Part shown: positions 18,051-26,299 of the stretch, piece by piece | Numbering within the stretch: the stretch's first letter is position 1 | Layout of the letters: every line of letters begins with the position of its first letter | From: Labilithrix sp. | GTDB taxonomy: Bacteria; Myxococcota; Polyangia; Polyangiales; Polyangiaceae | Length of the DNA stretch: 29,225 bases | Direction: 5' to 3' | Assembly: GCA_028287035.1 (NCBI GenBank) | Contig: JAQBQL010000154.1 | Coordinates: 1-29,225, forward strand | Made by a program: the position numbers and the translations under genes | Notes under the pieces: model-generated | The model's input: only the letters and a program-made list of their open reading frames with translations | Databases searched by the model: none | Told to the model about the DNA's origin: nothing

Positions 18051-19081
18051 GCTCCCCGGGCGCGCCCAGGAAGGTGGCGGTCATCGGCGGCGGCGCGTGG
18101 GGCACCGCGCTCGCCGCCCATGCCGCGCGGCAGGGGCACGACGCCATGCTCTGGGCGCGCGAGCCCGACGTGGTGCTCGGGGTCAACGAGGCGCACGAGA
18201 ACCGCCTCTTCCTCGAGGGCGTCGCGCTTCCGCCGGGGCTGCGGGCCTCGTCGTCGCCGGTCGACGTCGCGCGCGGCGCGGAGCTGGTGGTCCTCGTGCC
18301 CCCGTCGGCATTCCTCGGCACGATCGCCGGGCTCTTCGCGGAGCACATCGAACCCGGAGCGCGGATCGTCATCGCCACGAAGGGGATCGACGAGCACACC
18401 GGCGCCCTCATGACCGAGGTGGCGGCGCGTGCCATGCCCCGCCACGACGCGGCGGCCCTGTGCGTGCTCTCCGGCCCGAGCTTCGCGCGCGAGGTGGCCG
18501 CGGGGCTGCCCACCGACGTGGTCGTGGCGTCGCGCAGTGACGAGGCGCTCGCCGACGTCGCGTCCGCGCTGCACTCGCCCTTCTTCCGCGTCTACACGAG
18601 CAAGGACCCGGTCGGCGTCGAGGTCGGCGGCGCCATGAAGAACGTCCTCGCCATCGCGGCGGGCGCGTGTGACGGCCTCGGCCTCGGCACGAATGCGCGG
18701 GCGGCGCTGGTCACGCGCGGCCTCTCGGAGATGGCGCGCCTCGGGGTGGCGCTCGGCGGCGATCCGCTGACTTTCATGGGGCTGAGCGGCGTCGGCGATC
18801 TGATCCTCACGTCGACCGGCGCGCTGTCGCGTAACCGGGCCCTCGGGATGAAGATCGCCGAGGGCATCGAGCCCTCCCGGTACGTCGCCGAGCAGCGCAC
18901 CGTCGCCGAGGGCTACCTGACCGCCCGGGCCGCCTACCGGCTGGCGCAGAAGGTGGGCGTCGAGGTGCCCATCACCGAGCAGGTGTACCTGGTGCTCCAC
19001 GAGGGGCGGCCGCTGCTCGAGGCGATGAAGACGCTGATGCACCGGGCCCAGAAACGCGAGCTGTGGGGGCTCCCGGGGTAG
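18047..19081 (+). CDS. gpsA: Glycerol-3-phosphate dehydrogenase [NAD(P)+]
   Basis: 344 residues. It reduces dihydroxyacetone phosphate to sn-glycerol-3-phosphate, the backbone for phospholipids. Features are the Rossmann loop GGGAWGTALA near the N-terminus, LVPPSAF, ATKGID, the LSGPSFAREVAAGLPT signature, catalytic Lys in GGAMKNVLAIAAG and LSGVGDLILTSTG. Length is typical of GpsA. The start is the GTG at 18047, overlapping the SDR stop; the longer frame upstream is shadow. It is the last gene of the plus-strand run and is followed by a hairpin at 19087-19110. It is usually a housekeeping gene, so its place behind an importer may be only positional. Confidence 0.95.
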   Translation: MSSPGAPRKVAVIGGGAWGTALAAHAARQGHDAMLWAREPDVVLGVNEAHENRLFLEGVALPPGLRASSSPVDVARGAELVVLVPPSAFLGTIAGLFAEHIEPGARIVIATKGIDEHTGALMTEVAARAMPRHDAAALCVLSGPSFAREVAAGLPTDVVVASRSDEALADVASALHSPFFRVYTSKDPVGVEVGGAMKNVLAIAAGACDGLGLGTNARAALVTRGLSEMARLGVALGGDPLTFMGLSGVGDLILTSTGALSRNRALGMKIAEGIEPSRYVAEQRTVAEGYLTARAAYRLAQKVGVEVPITEQVYLVLHEGRPLLEAMKTLMHRAQKRELWGLPG

Positions 19082-19086
19082 ACGCA

Positions 19087-19110
19087 CTTTTCCGGCAACC
19101 GCCGGAGAAG
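19087..19110 (+). terminator. Hairpin after gpsA, possible terminator
   Basis: A 10-bp stem (one G-T wobble) with the four-base loop AACC begins 6 bases after the gpsA stop. No T tract follows, so it is not a canonical intrinsic terminator, but position and stem support transcript end or 3' protection. The rest of the 171-base gap up to 19252 has a small A/T-rich patch near 19205-19225 that may hold the promoter of the next gene. Confidence 0.4.
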
Positions 19111-19252
19111 GTGGCCGAGGAGGCTGCTCACAACAAGGTGCTTGCCTTCACGTCACGGTCCCAGCAGATTCTGGGGCGCCGGGCGTGGGGGTGTCCGTCG
19201 CGACCGCTCGCGGCGAGACTGCAAATGACAATTTCAGCGTGAGGAGTGACCA

Positions 19253-20854
19253 ATGCGTAAGGGGATCATCACCGTCGGTTGCCTGCTGGTCGCCGGCTGC
19301 GGAGCCTTCTCGGGCGAGAGCGACCCCCCCGCGGCGACGCCGCCGGGCGACGCGCCGACGAACAACGGCCAGACGCCCAGCGACAACGCGACCAACGTGC
19401 CGCCGGTCGGCGGTACGGCCGTCGCCGGCGTGTACGTGTCCGCCTCGCTCGGCCTCGACGGAGCGACCGGCAGCGCGGCGCATCCCTTGAAGAAGCTCGC
19501 CGACGCGATCGCCCTCGCCAAGGCGCAGAACCTCCCGGTCAACGCCTGCGCCGAGACGTATGCCGAGGCGGTCACGCTCGTCGATGGCGTCTCGATGTTC
19601 GGGTACCTCGATTGCACGAAGGAGTGGGTCCGCGGCGCCGCGAACGCGAAGATCGTGTCGCCGACGTCGCCGGCGATGACCGCCGCCTCGATCACGCTGC
19701 CCACCCGGATCGCCGGCTTCGACGTGCAGGCGCCCGATCTCGACGCGCTCGCCGCGGCGGACGCCCCCGCCTCGATCGCCCTGTCGGTCCGCGACTCGAA
19801 GAACCTCACGTTCAGCGCGTTCGTGGCGCGGGCCGGCAAGGGAGCGCCGGGCGCGAACGGCGCGGCGGCCGCAACGAACGCGGCCACGTTCTCGGCGCCC
19901 GGGAACGCTCGCGACCAGTACGCCCCGTGCGCGGGGCTCCTCAAGCCCACCTTCTGCACGAACGCCGGCGTTGGGCCAAATACCAGCTCCGCTCCGGGAG
20001 GGACTGCGACCTGCGCGCTCGGAGGCGCGGGCGGCGCGGGCGGCGTCAGCGGGGCGCCTCGGATCTTCCTGGACGGAGGGATGATCCTCAATCCCTCGAT
20101 CCCGCCGCAGGACGGCCAGGCGGGCGGCGGGGCGGCTCCAGGCGCCGGCGGGACGAACGGCGGTAACGGCGCCAACGGCGGCGACGGTACTCCGGGCCTG
20201 AACGGCGCCAACGGGCAGTGGCTCCTGACCGCTGACGGATTCGCGGTCGGGAACGGGACCGCCGGCGCGGGCGGCAGCCCCGGTGCGGGTGGCGGGGGCG
20301 GCGGCGCCACGACCGTCTTCTGGGACGCGGCGGGCAACGTTTCGGCCCAGCCGGGCTCGGGCTATTACATCACCGCGAGCGGCGCGGGTGGCGGGGCTGG
20401 CGGCTGCGCGGGCCAGGCCGGCACGCCCGGAACCGGCGGCGGCGCGAGCATCGCGGCGTTCGTCGTCCGCAGCGCTGTCACGTTCGAGCAGTCGCGGCTC
20501 GAGTCCGCGGCCGGCGGTCGCGCCGGCAAGGGGACGCTCGGCACGATCGGAACGCCGGGCCAGGCCGGCCTGGTGGGCCTCACCCGCAAGAAGCTCAGCG
20601 GGACCCCGCCGGCGTTGATGACCATCCACATCACCGGGGACGGCGGAACCGGCGGGTCCGGCGGCAGCGGCGGCGCGAGCGGGCACGGCGCGCCCGGGCC
20701 CTCGATCGCCCTCGCGTACAGCGGCGATCGGCCGACCCTGACCGGCACCGACCTCGCGCCGGGACCGGCCGGGGAGGGGCAGCCCGAGCTCACGAACCCG
20801 TCGACGGTGCCGGCCATCGCCGGCATCTCGGAGGCCGAGCACCACATCCAGTGA
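19253..20854 (+). CDS. Gly-rich lipoprotein with N-terminal DUF1565-like region
   Basis: 533 residues. The signal peptide ends in lipobox VAGC (Cys16). A Pro/Asn/Thr-rich spacer (20-53) leads to a segment (about 58-125) of the form VYVSASLGLDGATGSAAHPLK, the pattern of DUF1565-like starts of parallel beta-helix surface proteins. Residues about 190-500 are dominated by Gly, Ala and Asn with many GAGG/GGNGANGGDG runs, reminiscent of PGRS or collagen-like low complexity, interrupted by more ordinary strands. It has several Cys residues (for example in CAGL, TFCTN and GGCAG). GAGGAG six bases before the ATG is a strong RBS. It is monocistronic and convergent with the urease operon. The role is unknown; surface or matrix structure is a guess. 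Such proteins are common in Polyangia. Confidence 0.85.
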   Translation: MRKGIITVGCLLVAGCGAFSGESDPPAATPPGDAPTNNGQTPSDNATNVPPVGGTAVAGVYVSASLGLDGATGSAAHPLKKLADAIALAKAQNLPVNACAETYAEAVTLVDGVSMFGYLDCTKEWVRGAANAKIVSPTSPAMTAASITLPTRIAGFDVQAPDLDALAAADAPASIALSVRDSKNLTFSAFVARAGKGAPGANGAAAATNAATFSAPGNARDQYAPCAGLLKPTFCTNAGVGPNTSSAPGGTATCALGGAGGAGGVSGAPRIFLDGGMILNPSIPPQDGQAGGGAAPGAGGTNGGNGANGGDGTPGLNGANGQWLLTADGFAVGNGTAGAGGSPGAGGGGGGATTVFWDAAGNVSAQPGSGYYITASGAGGGAGGCAGQAGTPGTGGGASIAAFVVRSAVTFEQSRLESAAGGRAGKGTLGTIGTPGQAGLVGLTRKKLSGTPPALMTIHITGDGGTGGSGGSGGASGHGAPGPSIALAYSGDRPTLTGTDLAPGPAGEGQPELTNPSTVPAIAGISEAEHHIQ

Positions 20855-20876
20855 TGCCGCGCGCGGCGGTCGGCGC

Positions 20877-21629
20877 TCAGACGCCGCCCGCCGCCTCCTT
20901 CGCGAGCGCCTCGGAGCGCGCCGCCAGGAAATGCGCGACGATGGTGTCGACGCCCTGCCCCACGTTGCAGCGCGCGAACACCACGGGCCCGCCCTGGCGG
21001 ATGCGATCGGCGTCGCGCTTCATCACCTCGAGGCTCGCGCCGACGTGCTCGGCGAGGTCGATCTTGTTGATGACGAGCAGATCGCTCTGCGTCACGCCCG
21101 GTCCTCCTTTACGCGGGACCTTGTCGCCGCCTGCGACGTCGACCACGTAGATGGTGAAGTCGACGAGCTCGCGGCTGTACTGCGCCGCGAGGTTGTCGCC
21201 GCCGCTCTCGACGACGAGCAGCTCGGGCTGCACGTCGGCCATGAGCTGCTCGAGCGCGTCGAGGTTCGGCGTGATGTCCTCGCGGATCGCGGCGTGCGGG
21301 CACCCGCCGGTCTCCACCGCGCGGATCTGAGCCGGCGGCAGCGCCTCCTGCCGGTGGAGGAACTCCGCGTCCTCGCGCGTGAAGATGTCGTTGGTCACGA
21401 CCCCGAGGCGCATCGTGTCCCGCAGCATGCGGCAGATCGCGAGCACGAGGGCGGTCTTGCCGCTCCCCACGGGCCCGCCGATGCCGACCGTGAACGCGCG
21501 CTGCCGGAAGTCACGGGGCCGGCGCGGCGGCCGCGCACGGAAGAGCCCGGGACCGTCCAGCCTCTCGTGCGTGTGCCCGTGGTCGTCGTGCGGGTGGTGG
21601 TGATGGTGGTCGGGTCCGTCGTGGGGCAT
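20877..21629 (-). CDS. ureG: Urease accessory GTPase UreG with His-rich N-terminal tail
   Basis: A 250-residue GTPase that powers nickel insertion into urease together with UreD/UreF. P-loop GGPVGSGKT (51-59), nickel-binding CPH (110-112), ESGGDN (141-146) and guanine-specific NKID (188-191) are intact. Residues 1-21 contain ten His, five of them consecutive, plus several Asp. This tail is absent from ordinary bacterial UreG (about 205 residues) and is like plant UreG or the tail of UreE/HypB nickel stores. I choose the ATG at 21629 because GAGG lies six bases upstream; an ATG at 21635 would add Met-Pro. It is the last gene of ureD-ureAB-ureC-ureF-ureG, 17 bases after ureF. No ureE is present. 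Confidence 0.95.
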   Translation of the reverse strand: MPHDGPDHHHHHPHDDHGHTHERLDGPGLFRARPPRRPRDFRQRAFTVGIGGPVGSGKTALVLAICRMLRDTMRLGVVTNDIFTREDAEFLHRQEALPPAQIRAVETGGCPHAAIREDITPNLDALEQLMADVQPELLVVESGGDNLAAQYSRELVDFTIYVVDVAGGDKVPRKGGPGVTQSDLLVINKIDLAEHVGASLEVMKRDADRIRQGGPVVFARCNVGQGVDTIVAHFLAARSEALAKEAAGGV

Positions 21630-21646
21630 CGGCATCCTCGTGGGGT

Positions 21647-22303
21647 TCAGGACTGGAAGAGCCGGCCGTCCAGCCGGTCGTGTAGCGCGCCGAACAGCTC
21701 GGCGACAGGCGAGGCCTGCGCGCTCTCCTCGGGAACGACGTCCCGGGCGGCAAGCGCGATGCGCTCGAGGAGGCCGCGGCGCTCGGCGAGGAGCCGCTGC
21801 GCCTCGAGGGGTCCGAGGAGCCCGAGCCGCACGCCCGCCGAGAGGAGCCCGCGCGCGCACCCGTGCAGGTACCCGGTGACGGCGTCTGCCGGGTCGATGC
21901 CCAGCGCGCCGAGCACCGCCCCGAACACCGGCGCATGGTGGGCGGGGCCGTGCCGCGCGTGGTCGGCGATTGCCTGCACCGCCGGATCGTCGTAGATGCG
22001 CCCGCACGTGCTCGCCAGCGATCGACCCTGCGCGCGGCTGGCGCGGCTCGCGACGTGGCTCGTGCACGAGGCATCGAAGAGCGCGTCGAGCTGGGCGAGC
22101 GCCGCCCCTTCACCACGCTGCTCGCAGGCGCGGCGGACGAACGGCAGCGAGGCGCGACCGGCCTGCCACAGCGCCTCGTCGAGGTAGCCGTCGATCTCGC
22201 GCAGCCCCCGGAGGTGGAGCGCGGCCTCGAGCCCCTGCGAATGCGCGAAGCCGCCCGACGGAAAGCCGCCGTCGACGAGCTGGAGGAAGAGCCACGAGGT
22301 CAT
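21647..22303 (-). CDS. ureF: Urease accessory protein UreF
   Basis: 218 residues. UreF bridges UreD-bound apo-urease and UreG and gates nickel delivery. The N-terminal [22 protein letters not shown] (about 6-27) and the region [28 protein letters not shown] are family hallmarks. The ATG at 22303 overlaps the ureC stop by one base (TGATG), so it is translationally coupled. The frame stays open upstream of this ATG, but that sequence is a shadow of ureC. Length is slightly below the usual 220-230 residues. Confidence 0.94.
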   Translation of the reverse strand: MTSWLFLQLVDGGFPSGGFAHSQGLEAALHLRGLREIDGYLDEALWQAGRASLPFVRRACEQRGEGAALAQLDALFDASCTSHVASRASRAQGRSLASTCGRIYDDPAVQAIADHARHGPAHHAPVFGAVLGALGIDPADAVTGYLHGCARGLLSAGVRLGLLGPLEAQRLLAERRGLLERIALAARDVVPEESAQASPVAELFGALHDRLDGRLFQS

Positions 22304-24015
22304 CAGAAGAGCGAATAGAGCCGCGACAGCGCGACCCGCGTGGCGGGGACCGACCGCAGGAGCGCCCCGTCCGCGAAGACCTCGTACGACTCGGGATCGA
22401 TGCGCATCACGGGGAGCGCGTCGTTCAGCTTCATGTCGACCTTGCCGATCCCGCGGCACCCGCGCACCGCCTCGACGCGCTTGTGCAGGCCGAGGCCCTT
22501 CACGTTGCCCTCGGCGACGGCGCGCTGCGAGACGAAGGCGATGCTCGAGGCGCCGTTGGCGCGGCCGCGCGCGCCGAACATCGGCCGCATGTACGACGGC
22601 TGCGGCGTCGGGATCGACGCGCCGGGGTCGCCCATCTCGGCCCAGGCGATGAAGCCGCCCTTCATCACGAGCTCGGGCTTGAGCCCGAAGAACCCCGGGC
22701 GCCACAGCACGAGGTCCGCCCACTTGCCGACCTCGACCGAGCCGATCTCGTGGGCCAACCCGTGCGCGATGGCCGGGTTGATCGTGTACTTGGCGACGTA
22801 GCGACGGACCCGCAGGTTGTCGTTCTGCCCGCGCTCGCCGGCGAGCCGCCCGCGCTCCTCCTTCATCTTCGCGGCGGTCTGCCAGGTCCGGCAGATCACC
22901 TCGCCGACGCGGCCCATCGCCTGGCTGTCCGAGGACACCATGCTGATCGCGCCCAGATCGTGGAGGACGTCCTCGGCGGCGATCGTCTCGCCGCGGATGC
23001 GGCTCTCGGCAAACGCGACGTCCTCCGGGATGGTGCTCTTCAGGTGGTGACACACCATGAGCATGTCGAGGTGCTCGTCGAGCGTGTTCACGGTGAAGGG
23101 GCGCGTCGGGTTGGTGGAGCTCGGGAGGACGTTGGGCTCGCCGACCACGCGCATGATGTCGGGCGCGTGGCCGCCGCCCGCGCCCTCCGAGTGGTACGTG
23201 TGGATCGTGCGGCCCTTGAAGGCGGCGATCGAGTCCTGCACGTAGCCCGACTCGTTCAGGGTATCGGTGTGGATGGTGATCTGGACGTCCTCTTCCTCCG
23301 CAACGGCGAGGGCCGTGTCGATCGTGTCCGGCGTCGTGCCCCAGTCCTCGTGGAGCTTGAGGCCGAGGGCGCCGGCGCGGATCTGATCGACGAGCCCCTC
23401 GGGCTGCGAGGTGTTGCCCTTGCCGGTGAGCCCGACGTTCACGGGTAGCGAGTCGGTCGCGAGGAGCATCAGCTCGATGTGGCGTGCGCCCGGCGTGCAG
23501 GTCGTCGCCTTGGTGCCGGTGGCGGGGCCGGTGCCGCCGCCGACGAAGGTGGTGATGCCGCTCGCGATCGCCTCGTCGGCCTGCTGCGGACAGATGAAAT
23601 GGATGTGCGAGTCGATGCCGCCGGCGGTGAGCACGAGGCCCTCGCCGGCCACCGCCTCGGTGGTGACGCCGACGAGCATGGACGGGTCCACGCCGTTCAT
23701 CACCCGCGGATTTCCGGCCTTGCCGATGCCGACGATGCGGCCCGCCTTGATGCCGATGTCGGCCTTGTAGATGCCCGTCCAGTCGACCACGAGCGCGTTG
23801 GTGATGACCACGTCGAGCGCGCGGTCGTCGCCGATCCCGGGCATCTGGCCCATGGCATCGCGCAGCACCTTGCCGCCGCCGAAGACGCACTCGTCGCCGT
23901 ACGAGGTGAGATCGCGCTCGACCTCGATGACGAGGCCCGTGTCGCCGAGCGAGACCTTGTCGCCGGTGGTCGGTCCGTAGAGCGCGGCGTAGGCGCGGCG
24001 GTCGATGCGGCTCAT
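22303..24015 (-). CDS. ureC: Urease subunit alpha
   Basis: 570 residues, the catalytic subunit hydrolysing urea to ammonia and carbamate. Nickel ligands are in place: His137 and His139 (DSHIHF), carbamylated Lys220 (GLKLHEDWG), His249, His275 and Asp363 (SSDSQAMGR). The mobile flap holds Cys322 and His323 ([13 protein letters not shown]). Numbering is shifted by +3 from the Klebsiella enzyme, so length is standard and the enzyme should be active once metallated. The ATG overlaps the ureAB stop by four bases (ATGA). It is cytosolic, assembling with the fused gamma/beta chain. Confidence 0.98.
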   Translation of the reverse strand: MSRIDRRAYAALYGPTTGDKVSLGDTGLVIEVERDLTSYGDECVFGGGKVLRDAMGQMPGIGDDRALDVVITNALVVDWTGIYKADIGIKAGRIVGIGKAGNPRVMNGVDPSMLVGVTTEAVAGEGLVLTAGGIDSHIHFICPQQADEAIASGITTFVGGGTGPATGTKATTCTPGARHIELMLLATDSLPVNVGLTGKGNTSQPEGLVDQIRAGALGLKLHEDWGTTPDTIDTALAVAEEEDVQITIHTDTLNESGYVQDSIAAFKGRTIHTYHSEGAGGGHAPDIMRVVGEPNVLPSSTNPTRPFTVNTLDEHLDMLMVCHHLKSTIPEDVAFAESRIRGETIAAEDVLHDLGAISMVSSDSQAMGRVGEVICRTWQTAAKMKEERGRLAGERGQNDNLRVRRYVAKYTINPAIAHGLAHEIGSVEVGKWADLVLWRPGFFGLKPELVMKGGFIAWAEMGDPGASIPTPQPSYMRPMFGARGRANGASSIAFVSQRAVAEGNVKGLGLHKRVEAVRGCRGIGKVDMKLNDALPVMRIDPESYEVFADGALLRSVPATRVALSRLYSLF

Positions 24016-24677
24016 GCCTTCACCTCGGCGGGCGCGGCGTCATCGACGAGCGTGACGGTCCGGGTCTCGCCGGGCTCGAAGCGGACCGCGGTGCCGGCCG
24101 GGATGTCGAGGTGCTTGCCGCGAGCGAGCTCCCGGTCGAACCGGAGCGCCGAGTTGACCCGCGCGAACGGGTAGTGGCTGCCGACCTGGATGGGGCGGTC
24201 GCCGGCGCTCGTGACCTCGAGGACGGTGCGCGCGCGGCCCGCGTAGAGCTCGATCTCGCCGGGGACGACCTCGACGTGCCCCGCTGCCGGCCCGGCGAGC
24301 GTCGGCCCGAACACCGCGAGGTCCGGCACCGGCAGGAAGCTGCCGTGGAGCGCGAGGCGCAGGTCGCCGTCCTCGAGCGTGAGCGGCTCGTGCACGGTGA
24401 CGAGCTTCGTGCCGTCCTCGAACGTGCCCTCGACCTGCACCTCGTGCACGAGGTCGGGCACGCCCGGAAGGACCTGGCGGATGCCGAGGATGCGGCGCCC
24501 GGTGTCCATGAGCGCGGCGACGCCGTGGCCGTCGCGGATCAGCTCGAGGAGCTGCGTGGCGATGAGCGCCACCGCCTCCGGGTAGCTGAGACGGAGACCG
24601 CGCGCGAGGCGCTTCTGCGCGAGGAACCCCGCGTTGTGGAGGAGCAGCTTGTCGATGTCGCGAGGGGAGAGGTGCAT
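24012..24677 (-). CDS. ureAB: Urease gamma-beta fusion subunit
   Basis: 221 residues combining two structural subunits. Residues 1-100 are UreA/gamma ([55 protein letters not shown]). Residues about 135-215 are UreB/beta (VVPGEIEL, then [35 protein letters not shown]). The linker (101-134) is a Leu/Pro/Gly-rich bridge. Such fusions occur in Helicobacter and some other bacteria. In the beta part the usual GSHxHFxExN motif reads [10 protein letters not shown] (166-175), so the second His and the Glu are lost. The start ATG at 24677 follows a GGGGAGAG-like RBS; ureD ends two bases before it. The longer upstream frame is a ureD shadow. Confidence 0.95.
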   Translation of the reverse strand: MHLSPRDIDKLLLHNAGFLAQKRLARGLRLSYPEAVALIATQLLELIRDGHGVAALMDTGRRILGIRQVLPGVPDLVHEVQVEGTFEDGTKLVTVHEPLTLEDGDLRLALHGSFLPVPDLAVFGPTLAGPAAGHVEVVPGEIELYAGRARTVLEVTSAGDRPIQVGSHYPFARVNSALRFDRELARGKHLDIPAGTAVRFEPGETRTVTLVDDAAPAEVKA

Positions 24678-24679
24678 GG

Positions 24680-25510
24680 TCAGTGTCTCGACAGGAAGGG
24701 ATCGACGACGCCGATCGCGAGGAGGTCCCGGAGCCGGCCTCGAGCCTCGGCAAGCGCATTCATCGGGCGGGTGGCGGCGATGCGGACGATGGCGGCGTCG
24801 GCCTGGCCGGCGATGGCGCTCGGCGCGGCGACGAGGGCGGCGGTGAGCGGGGACGCGGCGAGCACGCCCGCGCGCACCGGCGCGACGCGCGGCCCGATGG
24901 CGATGAGCGTCGCGAACGCCTCGAACGCATCGAGACGAGGCGCGAGCGGTCCGTCGGCGCGGTCGAGGACGAGCGCGTCCCGCACCGCGAGCACTCCGTT
25001 CCGGGTGACCGTGGTGGTGAGCGCGATCCGCGCCGCCGACCACCGTTCACCGTACGCGGGACGCCCGGACGTGAAGCCGTCGAGCAGGACGGCCGAGCCT
25101 TCGCCGTGGAGCGCGACGTCCACGCGCTGCGTGAAGTCTGCGTCCGCGAAGCACGCCACCGGGTCGGGCAGCAGGACGAGCGTGCCGTGGACGTCGGCGC
25201 GGATGGTCTGGCGGCTGCGGCCGCGGAACACCTTCGTGGAGCTCTGCGTGAAGACGAGGAGCGTGGCGCCGGGACCGACGGTCAGGTCCAGATCGAGGAC
25301 GTCGCCGTCCATGAGACCGCCGCCGAGCGTGACGAGGCACACGTCCGCGGCGCGGCTCCCGGGCAAGGTCGGGCGCAGGAACCGCAGTGGGCTCGCGGCG
25401 GTGAGGCGTTCGAGGGTGGTCGCGCCGTGCGCAGCGCTCGCCACGATCGTTCCGCGGCCATGGCCGGAGGGTCGCGCCGCGGGTGCTTCGGCGACCGCCA
25501 TCGGCGACAC
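24680..25510 (-). CDS. ureD: Urease accessory protein UreD (UreH)
   Basis: 276 residues. UreD binds apo-urease and channels nickel from UreG/UreF to the active site. Recognisable are [36 protein letters not shown] (about 62-97), [18 protein letters not shown] and [14 protein letters not shown]. It is the first gene of the urease operon, ending two bases before ureAB. GTG at 25510 or ATG at 25501 may be the start (three residues apart); neither has a clear RBS. The 100-base gap to the divergent acetyltransferase gene (25511-25610) must hold the operon promoter, but I see no clear promoter or NtrC/Nur-type operator in it. Being upstream of the structural genes is a common bacterial order. Confidence 0.93.
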   Translation of the reverse strand: MSPMAVAEAPAARPSGHGRGTIVASAAHGATTLERLTAASPLRFLRPTLPGSRAADVCLVTLGGGLMDGDVLDLDLTVGPGATLLVFTQSSTKVFRGRSRQTIRADVHGTLVLLPDPVACFADADFTQRVDVALHGEGSAVLLDGFTSGRPAYGERWSAARIALTTTVTRNGVLAVRDALVLDRADGPLAPRLDAFEAFATLIAIGPRVAPVRAGVLAASPLTAALVAAPSAIAGQADAAIVRIAATRPMNALAEARGRLRDLLAIGVVDPFLSRH

Positions 25511-25610
25511 GCTCGCGCCGCGTGCCGCTCCGTGTCAAGGGTTCGCCGCCAGCGAGCGCACGCTCGGCCGGAAACCGATCCGAAACGCGGGCCGGGGTCC
25601 GCTGTGGAGC

Positions 25611-26171
25611 ATGCCGATCCGTGACGCCACCGGGCTCGACCTCGCGGCCATCGACGAGATCTACAATCACTTCGTCCTGACCTCGACGGCGACGTTCCAG
25701 ATCGAGCCGACGACCGCGGGCGAGCGGCGCCGCTGGTTCGAGGAGCACGGGCCCGAGCATCCGGTCGTCGTGTTCGAGGAAGACGACCCCCCGAGCAGCG
25801 GCGGCAAGACCGGCGTGGCGCGCGTCGCCGGGGGGCGGGTCACGGGCTGGGCGAGCCTGAACCGGTACCGGCAGCGCGAGGCGTACCGCCGGACCGTCGA
25901 GCACTCGGTCTACGTGCGCCACGACCAGCACGGCCGCGGCGTGGGCGGTCAGCTCCTCACCGAGCTCATCGCGCGCGCCACGACCCTTGGCCACCACGTC
26001 ATGCTCGCGCACGTCGCGTCCGATCAGGCCCCGAGCCTCGCGCTCCACCGGCGGCTCGGGTTCGCCGACGCCGGACGCATCCGCGAGGTCGGCTTCAAGT
26101 TCGGCCGCTGGGTCGACGTGTCGATCCTCGACCTGGTCCTGCCGGCACCCCCTGGCCCGAAGTTGACATAA
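25611..26171 (+). CDS. GNAT-family N-acetyltransferase (Pat/MnaT-like)
   Basis: 186 residues. It begins MPIRDATGLDLAAIDEIYNHFV, typical of the phosphinothricin/methionine-sulfoximine acetyltransferase group, and carries the acetyl-CoA loop RHDQHGRGVGG (103-113) and the motif-B stretch APSLALHRRLGFADAGRIREVGFKFGRW (140-167). The region 56-80 (FEEDDPPSSGGKTG...) looks like an insertion relative to the usual 165-175-residue enzymes. I start it at ATG 25611; the open frame upstream is antisense to urease genes. The substrate is unknown; such enzymes often detoxify amino-acid analogues. The final codons AAG TTG ACA TAA lie inside the dif-like site, so its C-terminus is set by that element. Confidence 0.9.
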   Translation: MPIRDATGLDLAAIDEIYNHFVLTSTATFQIEPTTAGERRRWFEEHGPEHPVVVFEEDDPPSSGGKTGVARVAGGRVTGWASLNRYRQREAYRRTVEHSVYVRHDQHGRGVGGQLLTELIARATTLGHHVMLAHVASDQAPSLALHRRLGFADAGRIREVGFKFGRWVDVSILDLVLPAPPGPKLT

Positions 26172-26188
26172 TGCATCTTATGCGAAAT
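26161..26188 (-). other. dif: Candidate dif site (XerC/XerD chromosome-dimer resolution site)
   Basis: Read on the minus strand, this 28-bp element has left arm ATTTCGCATAA, 6-bp centre GATGCA and right arm TTATGTCAACT. The arms match the E. coli dif arms GGTGCGCATAA (8 of 11) and TTATGTTAAAT (9 of 11), and the right arm differs at one position from the Bacillus subtilis arm TTATGTAAACT. The CATAA/TTATG inner halves form the expected inverted repeat around a 6-bp spacer. It stands out as AT-rich in very GC-rich DNA. XerC would bind the left arm and XerD the right; recombination there resolves dimer chromosomes at the terminus under FtsK control. It overlaps the stop codon of the acetyltransferase gene. 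The alternative is a dif-like site used by a Xer-dependent mobile element, but no such element is visible. Confidence 0.8.
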
Positions 26189-26210
26189 TCGAAGGGCGAC
26201 GAAAGGCCGT

Positions 26211-26260
26211 AAAAAAGGGCTCCGGCAGCCCCCGCGTCGCGTGCGGGTGTGCCGGAGCCC
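26211..26260 (-). terminator. Strong intrinsic terminator for the minus-strand yfgM-bamB operon
   Basis: A perfect 11-bp stem, GGGCTCCGGCA (26217-26227) with TGCCGGAGCCC (26250-26260), encloses a 22-base loop that can itself pair partly (CCCCGC with GCGGG). On the minus strand the stem is followed by six T (plus-strand A run 26211-26216). It lies 40 bases beyond the BamB-like stop codon. This is a textbook rho-independent terminator reading leftwards. Its hairpin lies 28 bases from the dif-like site. Confidence 0.92.
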
Positions 26261-26299
26261 TCTCGTGTCGTGGCGTCCGCCCCCAGGCGGCACGCGCCT

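Noticed and set aside
20020..20720. Repetitive G/C-rich DNA considered as CRISPR or tandem repeat array
   Set aside because: There is no fixed-length repeat or spacer; the periodicity comes from Gly/Ala codons of the lipoprotein.
20856..20867. 12-bp palindrome GCCGCGCGCGGC between the convergent lipoprotein and ureG genes, considered as terminator
   Set aside because: It has no loop and no T tract on either side, and simple GC alternation is common here. It could weakly assist termination but cannot be supported.
21647..23890. Extension of the ureF frame far upstream through ureC
   Set aside because: The extension is Arg-rich shadow; the ATG at 22303 starts the conserved UreF N-terminus and overlaps the ureC stop.
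24111..25610. Plus-strand open frame running through the urease genes into the acetyltransferase
   Set aside because: It is a shadow of ureAB and ureD; only the part from ATG 25611 shows GNAT motifs.
26161..26190. AT-rich palindrome read as a promoter (TTGACA at 26163) or MarR-type operator
   Set aside because: No suitably spaced -10 or downstream plus-strand gene exists, and the 11-6-11 arrangement with known arm bases fits dif much better.
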